A DNA stretch of 64,000 bases from Caballeronia jiangsuensis (GCA_000648925.1 JFHF01000013.1:1-64000); one strand, 5' to 3'. Positions 8,181 through 18,011 are shown, numbered from the stretch's first letter. The notes: generated by a model from the letters alone, not told the origin. Numbers and translations: made by a program.

Positions 8181-9242
8181 GTGAGCGCTCTTCCCAAAGA
8201 AGCGCCCGGCGTCCACTCGACGCCGGGCGTGCATATCGATCGTCTGACGGTGCGCTTCGGTACGCGCACCGTGCTCGACGATCTCTCGCTTCGCATCGGT
8301 CGCGGCGAATTTCTCACCGTGCTCGGCCGAAGCGGCTGCGGCAAGACCACGCTGTTGCGCTTCATCGCGGGCTTCGTGAAGGCCGATGCGCTCGCGGGCA
8401 CGCTCACCGTAGCGGGCCGCGATCTCACGCACGTGCTACCGCATCAGCGCAATCTCGGGCTGCTGTTCCAGAGCTATGCGCTCTTTCCGCATCTGTCCGT
8501 GTTCGACAACGTCGCGTTCGGGCTGCGTGCGCGCAAGCTGAAGGCGGGTGAGGTCGCGAGGCGCGTCGCCGATGCGCTCAAGCTCGTGCAGCTTTCCGAT
8601 GCCGGTCACGTGATGCCCGCGCAGCTTTCCGGCGGCATGCAGCAGCGCGTCGCGCTGGCGCGTGCGCTCGTCATCGAACCGGATGTGCTGCTGCTCGACG
8701 AACCGCTCTCCGCGCTCGATGCGAACCTGCGCGCGTCGGTGCGCAGCGAGTTGAAGGCGTTGCATGAGCGCCTGCCGAATCTGACGATCGTCTGCGTGAC
8801 GCACGATCAGGACGATGCGCTCGTGCTCTCCGATCGCACGCTCCTGATGCGCGATGGCCGCATCGCGCAACTCGGCGCGCCGCGCGAGTTGTACGACGCG
8901 CCCAGCGATGCCTTCGTCGCGCGTTATCTCGGCGCGGCGAATCTGTTGCCGCCGCGCGTGGTGTATCCCGTCGGCGATGCGCGGCACGACGAGCGCGAAC
9001 GTCTCGCGTGCATCCGTCCCGAGCGCTTCACCATCGTGCCGCTGGGCGAAGGTCCGTTGCACGGCACCATCGCGTCCGTTGAATGGTATGGCGCGGCGCT
9101 TTCCATTACCGTCGCGCTCGATGCGTCGCCCGACGAGCCCGTGCTCGTGACGGCGCAACGCGGCCATTCGCGCATGCCCGAGAAAGGCACGCGCGTGTCC
9201 CTTCGCTTCGAGGCTGACGATGTCGTCCTTGTTCGTTCCTGA
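8181..9242 (+). CDS. phnT: ABC transporter ATP-binding protein
   Basis: 353 residues. Walker A is GRSGCGKTT (about residue 50), the signature LSGGMQQRVALARAL and Walker B LLLDEPLSALD follow, then a C-terminal TOBE-like part (CIRPERFTIVPLGEGPLHGTIASVEWYG), as in PotA/FbpC-type importer ATPases. It energises uptake through the two permeases encoded next. Translation starts at a GTG at 8181, one base after the phnS stop; the ribosome site is weak, which fits coupling to phnS. It overlaps the next gene by 23 bases. Confidence 0.75.
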   Translation: MSALPKEAPGVHSTPGVHIDRLTVRFGTRTVLDDLSLRIGRGEFLTVLGRSGCGKTTLLRFIAGFVKADALAGTLTVAGRDLTHVLPHQRNLGLLFQSYALFPHLSVFDNVAFGLRARKLKAGEVARRVADALKLVQLSDAGHVMPAQLSGGMQQRVALARALVIEPDVLLLDEPLSALDANLRASVRSELKALHERLPNLTIVCVTHDQDDALVLSDRTLLMRDGRIAQLGAPRELYDAPSDAFVARYLGAANLLPPRVVYPVGDARHDERERLACIRPERFTIVPLGEGPLHGTIASVEWYGAALSITVALDASPDEPVLVTAQRGHSRMPEKGTRVSLRFEADDVVLVRS

Positions 9243-10149
9243 CAGCGTCGCGCGCAACGAAGGCGGCATCAGCGACGCGGATCTCTCCGCGCAATTCGCC
9301 GCGCACGCCGAAGAAGCGAAGCGCCGCGAGCGCAAAGGGCAATGGCATCTGCTCTTCATACTCGTGTTCGTGCTCGGGCCGCTCGTCGTCTATCCGCTCG
9401 CGCGGCTCGTGATGCTCAGCGTGACCGGCACGAACGGTTTCACGCTGCATGCGTACACCGCGTTCTTCGGCAACCCGGAAACGCGCGGCATGATCGGCAC
9501 GACGTTGGGCATTCTCGTCGCGAGCGCGAGCATCGCTTCGTTGCTCGGCGTCGCGATCGCGTCGATGTTGTTCTTCAGGCCGTTCGCGGGCGCGCGTCTG
9601 CTCACGCGCTTCCTCGAATTGTTCGTCGCGTTTCCGTCGTTTCTGGTCGCGTTCACGCTGATCTTTCTCTACGGCTCGCAAGGGTCCGTCAGCATCGGCT
9701 TGCAGCGGATCTTTTCGCTCGAAGCGACGCCACTCGATTTCCTCTTCGGCATCGGCGGCGTGATCCTCGCGGAAGTCGTGTTCTATGCGCCGTTCGTCGT
9801 CCGCCCGACGCTTGCATCGTATGCAACGCTCGACATGCGGCTCGTCGAAGCAGCGAAAAGTCTCGGCGCCGATGGCTGGATGGTCGCGACGAAGGTCGTG
9901 TTGCCGCTCGCGTGGCCGGGCATCGCCGCGGGCACGATTCTCTGCTTCCTGCTCACGCTGAACGAATTCGGCATTCTGCTCGTGCTCGGCAGCGCGCATC
10001 TGATCACCTTGCCGATCGCGATCTACAGCGCCGCGACCGTCGATCTCGATCTGCCCACCGCGGCTGCCGGCTCGGTCGTGATGCTGCTGATGTCGCTGTC
10101 GCTCTATGCGCTATACAGGCGCGTCAATCGTCGCGCGGGAGTCCGCTGA
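9220..10149 (+). CDS. phnU: ABC transporter permease, first subunit
   Basis: 309 residues with six or more membrane segments and a binding-protein-dependent transport signature (EAAKSLGADGWMVATKVVLPLAWPGIAAG, the EAA loop that contacts the ATPase). An N-terminal cytoplasmic stretch of about 40 residues precedes the first segment. It begins inside the ATPase gene and ends one base before the second permease, so the unit is tightly coupled. Confidence 0.75.
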   Translation: MSSLFVPDSVARNEGGISDADLSAQFAAHAEEAKRRERKGQWHLLFILVFVLGPLVVYPLARLVMLSVTGTNGFTLHAYTAFFGNPETRGMIGTTLGILVASASIASLLGVAIASMLFFRPFAGARLLTRFLELFVAFPSFLVAFTLIFLYGSQGSVSIGLQRIFSLEATPLDFLFGIGGVILAEVVFYAPFVVRPTLASYATLDMRLVEAAKSLGADGWMVATKVVLPLAWPGIAAGTILCFLLTLNEFGILLVLGSAHLITLPIAIYSAATVDLDLPTAAAGSVVMLLMSLSLYALYRRVNRRAGVR

Positions 10150-10150
10150 C

Positions 10151-10963
10151 ATGCAGCTTTCGGTTTCGTCGCGATTCACGCCCGGCGCGTTCCTGCGCTT
10201 CGCGTTCACGGGCTTCGTCGCGCTCTTGTGCTTCTGGCTGTTCGTGCTGCCGGTGGTCGTCGTCGCCTTGTCGAGCGTCGCGTCGCACTGGTCGGGAACG
10301 ATCCTGCCGGACGGCTTCAGCACGCGCTGGTTCGCGCGGCTTTCGTCGAGCGATCTCGATGCCGTGACCACGAGCCTCGAAGTCGGCCTCGGCGTCGCGT
10401 TCATCGGCACGGCGCTCGGTCTGTGGCTCGCGCTCGCGCTGGAAGGGCGCGACCGGCGCGGTCTCGGCGCGCTCGTCGATGCCGTCGCGATGATGGGCAG
10501 CGGCGTGCCGAGCGTCGTGCTCGGGCTCGCGGTGTTGATCGCGTATCACAAGCGTCCGCTCGATCTGTCCGGATCGGCCGCGATCGTCGTATTGGTGCAA
10601 CTCGCGCTCGTGCTGCCGTTCTGCTATCGCTGCGCGGCCGCCGCGCTGCGTCCCGAGCTCACGATCCTGCGCGAGGCCGCCGCGAGTCTCGGCGCGCCGC
10701 CGCGGATGGTGCTCGCGCGCGTGGTATTGCCGCAACTCGTGCCCGCGATCCGCGCGAGCCTCGCGCTCGGCTTCGCGCTTTCGCTCGGCGAACTGGGCGC
10801 GACGCTGACCGTCTATCCGCCCGGTTTCGCGACGGTGCCGATCGTCGTCGTGGGGCAGGTCAATCGCGGCTACTATCTGCCCGCATCGGCGCTCTCGCTG
10901 ATCCTGCTGGCCGTCTCGCTCGCGGCGCTTCTGCTGATCGCCGCCCGCGCGCCGCGCCGCTGA
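10151..10963 (+). CDS. phnV: ABC transporter permease, second subunit
   Basis: 270 residues with six predicted membrane segments and its own EAA loop (REAAASLGAPPRMVLARVVLPQLVPAIRAS). ATG 10151 follows the phnU stop after one base; a longer in-frame start at 10106 would overlap phnU by 44 bases and is less likely. With PhnS, T and U it completes an importer. No phosphonate-degrading enzyme gene (phnW, phnX or phn C-P lyase) is present in the window. Confidence 0.75.
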   Translation: MQLSVSSRFTPGAFLRFAFTGFVALLCFWLFVLPVVVVALSSVASHWSGTILPDGFSTRWFARLSSSDLDAVTTSLEVGLGVAFIGTALGLWLALALEGRDRRGLGALVDAVAMMGSGVPSVVLGLAVLIAYHKRPLDLSGSAAIVVLVQLALVLPFCYRCAAAALRPELTILREAAASLGAPPRMVLARVVLPQLVPAIRASLALGFALSLGELGATLTVYPPGFATVPIVVVGQVNRGYYLPASALSLILLAVSLAALLLIAARAPRR

Positions 10964-11009
10964 TCGCATCGAAAACATACGGAATCCGAATCAAATTTCC
11001 TCTTCTCGA

Positions 11010-11047
11010 GAGGCCCGCGCGGTTGCCGGAAGCAATCCGCGGGCCTC
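11010..11047 (+). terminator. Hairpin after the phn-like operon
   Basis: Arms GAGGCCCGCG (11010-11019) and CGCGGGCCTC (11038-11047) form a perfect 10-base stem with an 18-base loop. No T tract follows, so it may be a weak or Rho-assisted terminator. The rest of 10964-11216 shows no gene. Confidence 0.4.
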
Positions 11048-11216
11048 GTCGCGGTTTCGGCGTGTCATACCAAAATAAATAAAACTGGCGTAACCTGCAC
11101 GTTCAGGCACGTCCGCACCCGCTTGACCGGATCAGCGCGCCAATATGGGGCAACCGGTGTGAACTCCCGTCATGCTTTCGCGGTCGTTGCATATGTCGCA
11201 AAAACCGGAGGTTCCG

Positions 11217-13670
11217 ATGACATCCGTCGACCTGGAATTCGACCAGCTCAACAGCACTGTCGATGCGCTCAGGCGCTCCATCTCGAACCGCCTGATGTAC
11301 GGCGTCGGCAAAGATGCAGTCACCGCGCAGCCGCGCGACTGGCTCCATGCCGCCGAACTGGCGGTGCGCGATCGTCTCGTCGCACGCTGGATGCGCACCA
11401 CGCGGCTGCAGTACGAGCAGGACGTGAAACGCGTCTACTACCTGTCGATGGAGTTTCTCATCGGCAGAACTTTCAGCAATGCGCTGCTCGCGCTCGGCAT
11501 CTATGACGAGGTGCGCGACGCGCTGGCCGGGCTCGGCGTCGATCTCGCGACGCTCGAAGACCTGGAGCCGGACGCCGCGCTCGGCAACGGCGGCCTCGGG
11601 CGCCTCGCGGCCTGCTTCCTCGATTCGATGGCGACCGTCGGCGTGCCGGGCTTCGGCTACGGCATCCGCTACGAATACGGGATGTTCCGGCAGACGATCG
11701 TCGACGGCAATCAGGTCGAGATGCCCGATTACTGGCTGCGCGCGGGCAATCCGTGGGAGTTTCCGCGGCCCGAGGTCGTGTACACCGTGCACTTCGGCGG
11801 GCGCACCGTGCAGCACGAAGATCGCACCGACTGGATCGACACCGAGCACGTCAACGCGATGGCCTACGACACGGTCATCCCCGGCTTTGCCACGACGGCA
11901 ACGAACACACTGCGCCTGTGGTCCGCGCGCGCGACCGACGAGTTCGACCTGTCCGCGTTCAATCAGGGCGACTATCGCCGCGCGGTGGAGGCGAAGAACA
12001 CGTCCGAGCACGTGTCGCGGCTGCTGTATCCGGACGACTCGACGCAGGCCGGCCGCGAGTTGCGTCTGCGTCAGGAATACTTCTTCGTCTCCGCGACGAT
12101 GCAGGATCTGATTCGCCGCTATCAGCGCACGCACACGCATTTCGGGCGGCTCGCGGAAAAGGTGGCGGTGCATCTGAACGACACGCACCCGGTCCTCGCG
12201 ATTCCGGAACTGATGCGTCTTCTCGTCGACAGGCATCATCTGCCGTGGGACAAGGCGTGGAAGCTCATCCAGCAGATGTTCTCGTATACGAACCACACGC
12301 TGATGCCCGAGGCGCTCGAAACGTGGGACGTCGAGATGCTCGCGCGGTTGTTGCCGCGGCATCTGGAGATCATCTTCGAGATCAACGCGCAGTTCCTCAA
12401 GCAGGTCACCGAGAAGTTCGGGCGCGATGTCGAACTGATCCGCCGTATCTCGCTCGTCGACGAATACGGTCAGCGGCGCGTGCGCATGGCGCATCTCGCG
12501 ATCGTCGCGAGCCACAAGGTGAACGGCGTATCGAAGCTGCACTCGCAACTGATGGTGCAGAACATCTTCTCCGACTTCGCGCGCATGTATCCCGAGCGCT
12601 TCACCAACGTGACGAACGGCGTCACGCCGCGACGCTGGCTCGCGCAGGCGAGTCCGTCGCTGTCCGCGCTCATCGACAAGCGGCTCGGACCGCGCTGGCG
12701 CACCGATCTCTTCGAGCTCGGCCGTCTGCGCGAATGGCGCGACGATCCCGAGTTCTGCAAGGCCTTTCACGACGCGAAGTTCGCGAGCAAGCTGCGTCTC
12801 GTGGAACGCGCCAAACGCGACGCCAATGCGATCATCAATCCGGAAGCGTTGTTCGACCTGCAGGTGAAGCGCATCCACGAGTACAAGCGGCAACTGCTCA
12901 ACATCCTGTACGTGATCGTGCGCTACAACCGCATCCGCGAGAATCCGGAGCAGGACTGGACGCCACGCGTCGTGATGTTCGCGGGCAAGGCGGCGTCCGC
13001 GTACAAGATGGCGAAGAACATCATCAAGCTCATCAACGATGTCGCGAAGCGGATCAACGCGGACCCGCTCATCGGCGACCGGCTGAAGGTCGGCTTCATT
13101 CCGAACTACGGCGTGAGCGTGGCCGAACTCATCATTCCGGCGGCCGATCTGTCCGAGCAGATTTCGATGGCCGGCACGGAGGCTTCAGGTACCGGTAACA
13201 TGAAGCTCGCGCTGAACGGCGCGCTGACCATCGGCACGCTCGATGGCGCGAACATCGAAATCTGCGATGCGGTCGGGCGCGAGAACATCTTCATCTTCGG
13301 CAACACGACCGATGAGATCGAGTCTTTGCGCGCGGCGGGTTATCGGCCGCGGCAGATTTACGAGGAGAACGCGGAACTGAAACTCGCGCTCGACCAGATC
13401 CGTCTCGGGCATTTCTCGCCGGAAGAGCCGCATCGCTTCTACGATATCTTCCACACGCTCGTGGACTGGGGCGATCACTACATGGTGCTCGCCGACTTCG
13501 ACAGCTTCGACAAGACACAGACCGAAGTCGATCTCAAGTTCCGCGACAAGGACGCCTGGACGAAGAGCGCGATCGAGAATGTCGCGGGCATGGGCATCTT
13601 CTCGTCGGATCGCACGATCGCGGAGTATGCGCGCGATATCTGGCACGTGGAGCCGCTACAGGTGACCTGA
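11217..13670 (+). CDS. glgP: Glycogen/starch/alpha-glucan phosphorylase
   Basis: 817 residues, the usual length of bacterial alpha-glucan phosphorylases, which release glucose 1-phosphate from glycogen or maltodextrins using pyridoxal phosphate. Visible family segments include [16 protein letters not shown] [43 protein letters not shown], the [11 protein letters not shown] motif and [28 protein letters not shown] near the cofactor site. ATG 11217 has GGAGG at 11207-11211; an upstream in-frame ATG at 11172 lacks one. No other glycogen gene is nearby, so it is a lone phosphorylase here. Confidence 0.95.
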   Translation: MTSVDLEFDQLNSTVDALRRSISNRLMYGVGKDAVTAQPRDWLHAAELAVRDRLVARWMRTTRLQYEQDVKRVYYLSMEFLIGRTFSNALLALGIYDEVRDALAGLGVDLATLEDLEPDAALGNGGLGRLAACFLDSMATVGVPGFGYGIRYEYGMFRQTIVDGNQVEMPDYWLRAGNPWEFPRPEVVYTVHFGGRTVQHEDRTDWIDTEHVNAMAYDTVIPGFATTATNTLRLWSARATDEFDLSAFNQGDYRRAVEAKNTSEHVSRLLYPDDSTQAGRELRLRQEYFFVSATMQDLIRRYQRTHTHFGRLAEKVAVHLNDTHPVLAIPELMRLLVDRHHLPWDKAWKLIQQMFSYTNHTLMPEALETWDVEMLARLLPRHLEIIFEINAQFLKQVTEKFGRDVELIRRISLVDEYGQRRVRMAHLAIVASHKVNGVSKLHSQLMVQNIFSDFARMYPERFTNVTNGVTPRRWLAQASPSLSALIDKRLGPRWRTDLFELGRLREWRDDPEFCKAFHDAKFASKLRLVERAKRDANAIINPEALFDLQVKRIHEYKRQLLNILYVIVRYNRIRENPEQDWTPRVVMFAGKAASAYKMAKNIIKLINDVAKRINADPLIGDRLKVGFIPNYGVSVAELIIPAADLSEQISMAGTEASGTGNMKLALNGALTIGTLDGANIEICDAVGRENIFIFGNTTDEIESLRAAGYRPRQIYEENAELKLALDQIRLGHFSPEEPHRFYDIFHTLVDWGDHYMVLADFDSFDKTQTEVDLKFRDKDAWTKSAIENVAGMGIFSSDRTIAEYARDIWHVEPLQVT

Positions 13671-13678
13671 CGACGCGT

Positions 13679-14035
13679 TCAGTGCCGCGTGACACGGATC
13701 ACGCGGCCGAGCGTCGCGTTGGGGAAATGCGCGGTGAGCGTGCCGATGACGTCGTTGATGTCTTCGCTGTCGGTCTCGACATAGAGCGTCGTGCAGTCGT
13801 GGAGGCGGCTCGTCTCGACGACGTACGCCTGCGCGAGCGCGCCGAACGCATACGCGAGCACTTCGCGCGCGGGTGACGAGTCGAGCCCGGGAACGGTCAG
13901 ATCGAACGCGACGCAATGACGCGTTTCACGGCGGCGCGGCGAGCCGCCGCCGAGCGTATGGACGAGGGTGGATGAATCGGAAGAGGTGCGGAGGTCCATC
14001 GATGTAAGCCGTCCAGCGACGGCTCGTAGTGGCAA
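13679..14035 (-). CDS. Hypothetical 118-residue protein
   Basis: A soluble frame that converges on glgP with an 8-base gap. An N-terminal Ser/Thr/Arg-rich part is followed by a likely beta-alpha-beta region (HCVAFDLTVPGLDSS ... TTLYVETDSEDINDVIGTLTAHFP) that could be an ACT-like or ferredoxin-like fold. The start is uncertain; ATG at 13999 (MDLRTSSD) would give 106 residues. No family recognised. Confidence 0.45.
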   Translation of the reverse strand: MPLRAVAGRLTSMDLRTSSDSSTLVHTLGGGSPRRRETRHCVAFDLTVPGLDSSPAREVLAYAFGALAQAYVVETSRLHDCTTLYVETDSEDINDVIGTLTAHFPNATLGRVIRVTRH

Positions 14036-14109
14036 CGCTTGAACTCTAGCGCCGCGCGCCTAAAGACCGGGCTAAAGAAACGCGCCGCCGCATAAACGCC
14101 GCATCAAAT

Positions 14110-14514
14110 TCACGCTTGCGGCTTGGCGGGCGCGCCCGCTGCATGTTTCGCGACGGCTTCGCCGACTAGCGTCGCCACTTTGTCCGCGAATTCCTGATCC
14201 TTCGTGATGAGCACTTCGCGCTCGCCATCGGGCGTCACGACCATCAACTGAAAGATCACGTCCTGCGTGATCCACGTGAGATAACCCACCACGATGGTCA
14301 TCACGCCGAGCACGAGCGCCGGGCCGGAGCCCGTGAAGATGCCCGCGACGAGCGCGACGAGCCCGATCAGCGCAATGATGACGGGCAGCGGCTTTTGACG
14401 CGGGATCTTCACGACGCGCGCCGTGCGCAAGTCGCGCAGCGGAATCATCTGCCCCGACGCCGACAGGCCGGCGCGCGAGAGCGTGACGCCGCGTTCGTTG
14501 AAAGGAGTGTCCAT
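14110..14514 (-). CDS. DUF6232-type membrane protein
   Basis: 134 residues from ATG 14514 (MDTPFNERGVTLSRAGL). A short cytoplasmic head resembling the DUF6232 pattern (function unknown) precedes two hydrophobic segments (LPVIIALIGLVALVAGIF and PALVLGVMTIVVGYLTW), then a soluble tail (FQLMVVTPDGEREVLITKDQEFADKVATLVGEAV) that looks like a PH-like barrel plus helix. Longer in-frame starts exist upstream, but that sequence is not protein-like. Function unknown. Confidence 0.6.
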   Translation of the reverse strand: MDTPFNERGVTLSRAGLSASGQMIPLRDLRTARVVKIPRQKPLPVIIALIGLVALVAGIFTGSGPALVLGVMTIVVGYLTWITQDVIFQLMVVTPDGEREVLITKDQEFADKVATLVGEAVAKHAAGAPAKPQA

Positions 14515-14732
14515 AAGTATTTCGTAGTGTTTTGCAGCCGATGAAACCGGGGAGCGTACCAGACCGCGTGTATCGGCGGCAGATTCCTGAAAGCGCGACA
14601 GGCGACTTTGGACAATCTTCCGCGCTGGCAGATGCCGGGCGATTTGCATATCGGAAAATTACGATATATACTTCGCAACAAGACGATTCGGACAGCCTGT
14701 GCTTGCCATTCGTCAGACGCACGAGCAACGAA

Positions 14733-15026
14733 ATGGACATCGACGCAATTCACAAGGCCCTCGCCAACCCCCTTCGCCGTGAGATTCTCGAATGGCTGAA
14801 GGAGCCGGAGCGGCATTTTCCTGCACAGGAACTGCCGCTGTCGCATGGCGTCTGCGCGGGCCAGATCGATGGGCGCTGCGGCATGTCGCAGTCCACCGTT
14901 TCCGCGCATCTCGCGACTTTGCACAAAGCCGGACTCGTCACCACGAAGCGCGTTGGACAGTGGGTGTTTTTCAAGCGCGACGAAGCGGTCATTCAGGCGT
15001 TCCGCGATTCCATCGGGAATCTCTGA
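14733..15026 (+). CDS. ArsR-family HTH regulator
   Basis: 97 residues forming a winged-helix DNA-binding domain of the ArsR/SmtB type: IHKALANPLRREILEWL, the recognition region GMSQSTVSAHLATLHKAGLV and the wing TTKRVGQWVFFKRDE. Cysteines at GVCAGQIDGRCGMSQ, just before the recognition helix, could act as a thiol or electrophile sensor. The gene is 54 bases upstream of an old yellow enzyme gene in the same direction and is its probable regulator. ATG 14733 is chosen because the domain starts there; the frame is open upstream. Confidence 0.8.
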   Translation: MDIDAIHKALANPLRREILEWLKEPERHFPAQELPLSHGVCAGQIDGRCGMSQSTVSAHLATLHKAGLVTTKRVGQWVFFKRDEAVIQAFRDSIGNL

Positions 15027-15080
15027 GTCTGCTTGCCCTACGGTGAACGTCTGTTTTCAATTTCATTAGGACACCAATTC

Positions 15081-16142
15081 ATGTCGACACTCTTCGATCC
15101 GCTCAAGCTTGGCGCACTCACGCTCAAGAACCGCATCATCATGGCGCCGCTTACGCGTCAGCGCGCAGGCGTCGAGCGCGTGCCCAACGCGCTGATGGCG
15201 CAGTACTACGCCGACCGCGCATCCGCCGGTCTGATTCTGAGCGAGGCGACCTCGGTCACGCCGCAAGGCGTCGGCTATGCGGATACGCCCGGCATCTGGT
15301 CCGACGAACAGGTCGAAGGCTGGAAGCTCGTGACGAAAGCCGTGCACGACGCGGGCGGCAAGATCTTCCTGCAACTGTGGCACGTCGGCCGCGTCTCCGA
15401 CCCTGTGTTCCTGAATGGCGAGCTGCCGGTGGCGCCGAGCGCGATCGCGGCGGGCGGCCATGTGAGCCTCGTGCGTCCGCAGCGTCCGTTCGTGACGCCG
15501 CGCGCGCTCGAACTCGATGAAATCGCGGGTGTCGTCGCCGCGTTTCGCAAGGGCGCGGAAAATGCGAAGCGCGCGGGCTTCGATGGCGTCGAAGTGCACG
15601 GCGCGAACGGCTATCTGCTCGACCAGTTCCTGCAGGACAGCACCAACCAGCGCACCGACGCTTACGGTGGTTCGATCGAGAATCGCGCTCGCCTGCTGCT
15701 CGAAATCGTCGATCAATGTATCGATGTCTGGGGCGCGGATCGTGTCGGCGTGCATCTCGCGCCGCGCGCCGATTCGCACACGATGGGCGACAGCGATCGC
15801 GCCGCCACGTTCGGTCATGTCGCGCGCGAGCTCGGCCGCCGCAAGATCGCGTTCATCGCGGCACGCGAGCATGAAGCGGCGGACAGCCTCGGGCCGCAAC
15901 TGAAGAAGGCGTTCGGCGGCGTGTATATCGCCAACGAAGGCTTCTCGAAAGCAAGCGCCGAAGCGATCATCGCGCGCGGCGATGCGGACGCGGTCGCGTG
16001 GGGCAAGCCGTTCATCGCGAATGCGGATCTCGTGCGCCGCTTCGAACTTGACGCCGGTCTCAACGAGTGGAATTCGTCGACGTTCTATGCGCCCGGCGCG
16101 GAAGGCTATACCGACTATCCGTTGCTCGAAACGACGGAATAA
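15081..16142 (+). CDS. nemA: Old yellow enzyme family alkene reductase
   Basis: 353-residue FMN-dependent NAD(P)H oxidoreductase that reduces activated C=C bonds, quinones, N-ethylmaleimide or nitroesters. It shows LKLKNRIIMAPLTR-type N-terminus (LGALTLKNRIIMAPLTR), the substrate pair in VEVHGANGYLLDQFL (His 173, Asn 176), and the FMN-phosphate region near the C-terminus (ADAVAWGKPFIANADL). ATG 15081 has TTAGGA at 15066-15071. It is preceded by an ArsR-type regulator, the arrangement of electrophile-response pairs. A strong terminator follows. Confidence 0.88.
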   Translation: MSTLFDPLKLGALTLKNRIIMAPLTRQRAGVERVPNALMAQYYADRASAGLILSEATSVTPQGVGYADTPGIWSDEQVEGWKLVTKAVHDAGGKIFLQLWHVGRVSDPVFLNGELPVAPSAIAAGGHVSLVRPQRPFVTPRALELDEIAGVVAAFRKGAENAKRAGFDGVEVHGANGYLLDQFLQDSTNQRTDAYGGSIENRARLLLEIVDQCIDVWGADRVGVHLAPRADSHTMGDSDRAATFGHVARELGRRKIAFIAAREHEAADSLGPQLKKAFGGVYIANEGFSKASAEAIIARGDADAVAWGKPFIANADLVRRFELDAGLNEWNSSTFYAPGAEGYTDYPLLETTE

Positions 16143-16170
16143 GACGCTGCGCAGTCTGCGTCTCGATGTG

Positions 16171-16201
16171 AAAACAGCGGCCTCGGCCGCTGTTTTGTTT
16201 T
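16171..16201. terminator. Bidirectional terminator between nemA and the porin gene
   Basis: AAAACAGCGGC (16171-16181) and GCCGCTGTTTT (16186-16196) form an 11-base stem with a short CTCG-type loop, followed by TGTTTTGTTTT on the plus strand and by T4 on the minus strand. It can serve both convergent genes. Confidence 0.85.
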
Positions 16202-16224
16202 GTCGACGATTCAGCAGCCGAAGC

Positions 16225-17421
16225 TTAGAACTTGTGGCGGATGCCGACGCGGAACGCGAGCTGGTTGTTCTCGCCCAGACCCGATGTGCCGAAGTAGCTC
16301 GACGACGAAGAGCCGATCGACGCCTGATTCTCCACGCCGTTGTTCGAGCCCGACGCCTTCTGATAGATCGCGAGCGCGTACACGTCGGTGCGCTTGCTCA
16401 ACGCGTAGTCGAAGCTCGCGTCGATCTGGTGCCAGTGGCCCTTGAAGTTGTCGTACAGGTCCATGTAGGTGTAGCCGAGGCCTGCCGTCATCGCGGACGT
16501 GAATGCGTACTTGCCGCCGATGTCGAACGCGTTCAGACGCGAGCTCGAACCGACGATCGGCTCGAAGCGCGTGTTCGTCCACAGGCCGAAGACCGTCGCC
16601 GCGCCGAACGCGTAGTTCGCGCCGATGCCGAACGTGCGCAGGTCCTTCGCGTTGTTGGTCGTGCCGGTCGTGTTGATGTTGGCGATCGTCGAGCTGAATG
16701 CAGGCGTCGCAGCCGTCGGATAGCGGATGTCCGTGTACGCCGCGCCGATGCCGAACGGGCCGGCCTTGTAGTTCAGGCCGAAGCTGTAGGCGCGCGACGA
16801 GCCCGCGGTCGTCGTGGTGCCGACCGTCGTGTTGGGCGTACCCGCGAACGCGCCGGCCGTGTTCGAGAAGCCGTACATCGCGCCGAACGTGAAGCCGTAG
16901 AAGTTCGCGCTGGAGAACTTGACCGCGTTGTTGATACGGCTCGACGTCAGCTGGTCGAAGTCGTTCATGTGGTACGCGTAGTTGCCCGCGACGGTCTGGC
17001 CGCCGATCGAATAGTTCGAGCCGAGGTAGTCGGTGCTGAAGCTGTACTGGCGGCCCAAAGTCAGCGAGCCGACATTGTTCTGCGCGAGACCGACGTATGC
17101 CTGACGGCCGAATTCCGCGCCGCCCTGACCGAGCGCGCCCGTGCCGCTGTTGAAGCCATTTTCCAACGTGAAGATCGCCTTCAGGCCGCCGCCGAGATCT
17201 TCGGCGCCTCTCAGGCCCCAACGGCTGCCTTGCGCGACGCCGTCGTCGTACTTCACGAGGGAATCACCGGCGCGCGCCGGGCTGGTGGAGCTGTTGTTCA
17301 CATAGCTGATGCCGGCGTCGATGATGCCGTACAGGGTGACGCTGCTTTGCGCGTGGGCGGACGTGGCGGCGAGGGCGGCAAAAGCGGCGAGCGCGGCGGT
17401 CGCCAAAAGATTCTTCTTCAA
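16225..17421 (-). CDS. OmpC-type general porin with TTG start
   Basis: 398 residues, trimeric 16-strand outer-membrane porin of the Burkholderiales type. The signal peptide KKNLLATAALAAFAALAATSAHAQ is followed by SSVTLYGIIDAGISYVNN, the usual mature start, and the chain ends in Phe (FRVGIRHKF), as needed for outer-membrane insertion. There is no ATG or GTG in front of KKNLLA: the codon at 17421-17419 is TTG, with GGAG eight bases upstream on the minus strand. The next in-frame ATG (17583) would add 54 residues before the signal peptide, so TTG is the best start. Permeability specificity cannot be told. Confidence 0.88.
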   Translation of the reverse strand: MKKNLLATAALAAFAALAATSAHAQSSVTLYGIIDAGISYVNNSSTSPARAGDSLVKYDDGVAQGSRWGLRGAEDLGGGLKAIFTLENGFNSGTGALGQGGAEFGRQAYVGLAQNNVGSLTLGRQYSFSTDYLGSNYSIGGQTVAGNYAYHMNDFDQLTSSRINNAVKFSSANFYGFTFGAMYGFSNTAGAFAGTPNTTVGTTTTAGSSRAYSFGLNYKAGPFGIGAAYTDIRYPTAATPAFSSTIANINTTGTTNNAKDLRTFGIGANYAFGAATVFGLWTNTRFEPIVGSSSRLNAFDIGGKYAFTSAMTAGLGYTYMDLYDNFKGHWHQIDASFDYALSKRTDVYALAIYQKASGSNNGVENQASIGSSSSSYFGTSGLGENNQLAFRVGIRHKF

Positions 17422-17633
17422 AACAAGCTCCGAGAGTTGGTTCGCGGTGTGGTCGTTGACAGTGTCTGCGGTGCGTCGCGCTCTGACGGCGCGTGGCGGC
17501 GACGGGCGCAAATGTAGCGATTGCCGAAGAAAGAAATATGACAGTGCTTTCAAACGGCTTGCCGTGTGTCGCACGTACAACACCGCTGAACGGGCACGGT
17601 ATGCTTGCGGTTCGATGACACGCGAGCGAAATC

Positions 17634-18002
17634 ATGGACGAGCAAGTAATCCGCGAACTGGAGGAGCGCCTGAAGAAGGCGATGTTGACGTCGGACGTGG
17701 ACGCGCTCGATGCGCTATTGGCCGACGACCTGAGCTTCGTCGATGCGACCGGCAAGGTGTGGACCAAGGCCGACGATCTCAACGGGCATCGCTACGGCAT
17801 GCAGCGCATCGAGAAGCTGGATGTGGAGGAGCAGAGCGTGCGCGTGTACGGCGGCTTCGCCGTCACGGTGACGCGTGTGGCGCTGTCCGGGACCTTCGCG
17901 GGCGCGCCGTTCGCGGGCAGCCTGCGCTACACGCGAACGTGGGGAGACATTGGCGGCGCGTGGAAGATCGTCGCCGCGCAATGCTGTCTCGCGCCGTTCT
18001 GA
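17634..18002 (+). CDS. NTF2-like (DUF4440-type) protein
   Basis: 122 residues with the cone-shaped NTF2-like pattern: an N-terminal helix (LEERLKKAMLTSDVDALDALLADDLSFVD), then TGKVWTKADDL and three beta strands ending WGDIGGAWKIVAAQCC. Members are small-molecule binding proteins or ketosteroid-isomerase-like enzymes. No catalytic pair is obvious. Alone on the plus strand, divergent from the porin and convergent with the M14 gene. Confidence 0.7.
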   Translation: MDEQVIRELEERLKKAMLTSDVDALDALLADDLSFVDATGKVWTKADDLNGHRYGMQRIEKLDVEEQSVRVYGGFAVTVTRVALSGTFAGAPFAGSLRYTRTWGDIGGAWKIVAAQCCLAPF

Positions 18003-18011
18003 CGCAAGCGC

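Noticed and set aside
10106..10150. Longer start of the second phn permease
   Set aside because: It would overlap the first permease by 44 bases, while ATG 10151 abuts its stop, as elsewhere in the operon.
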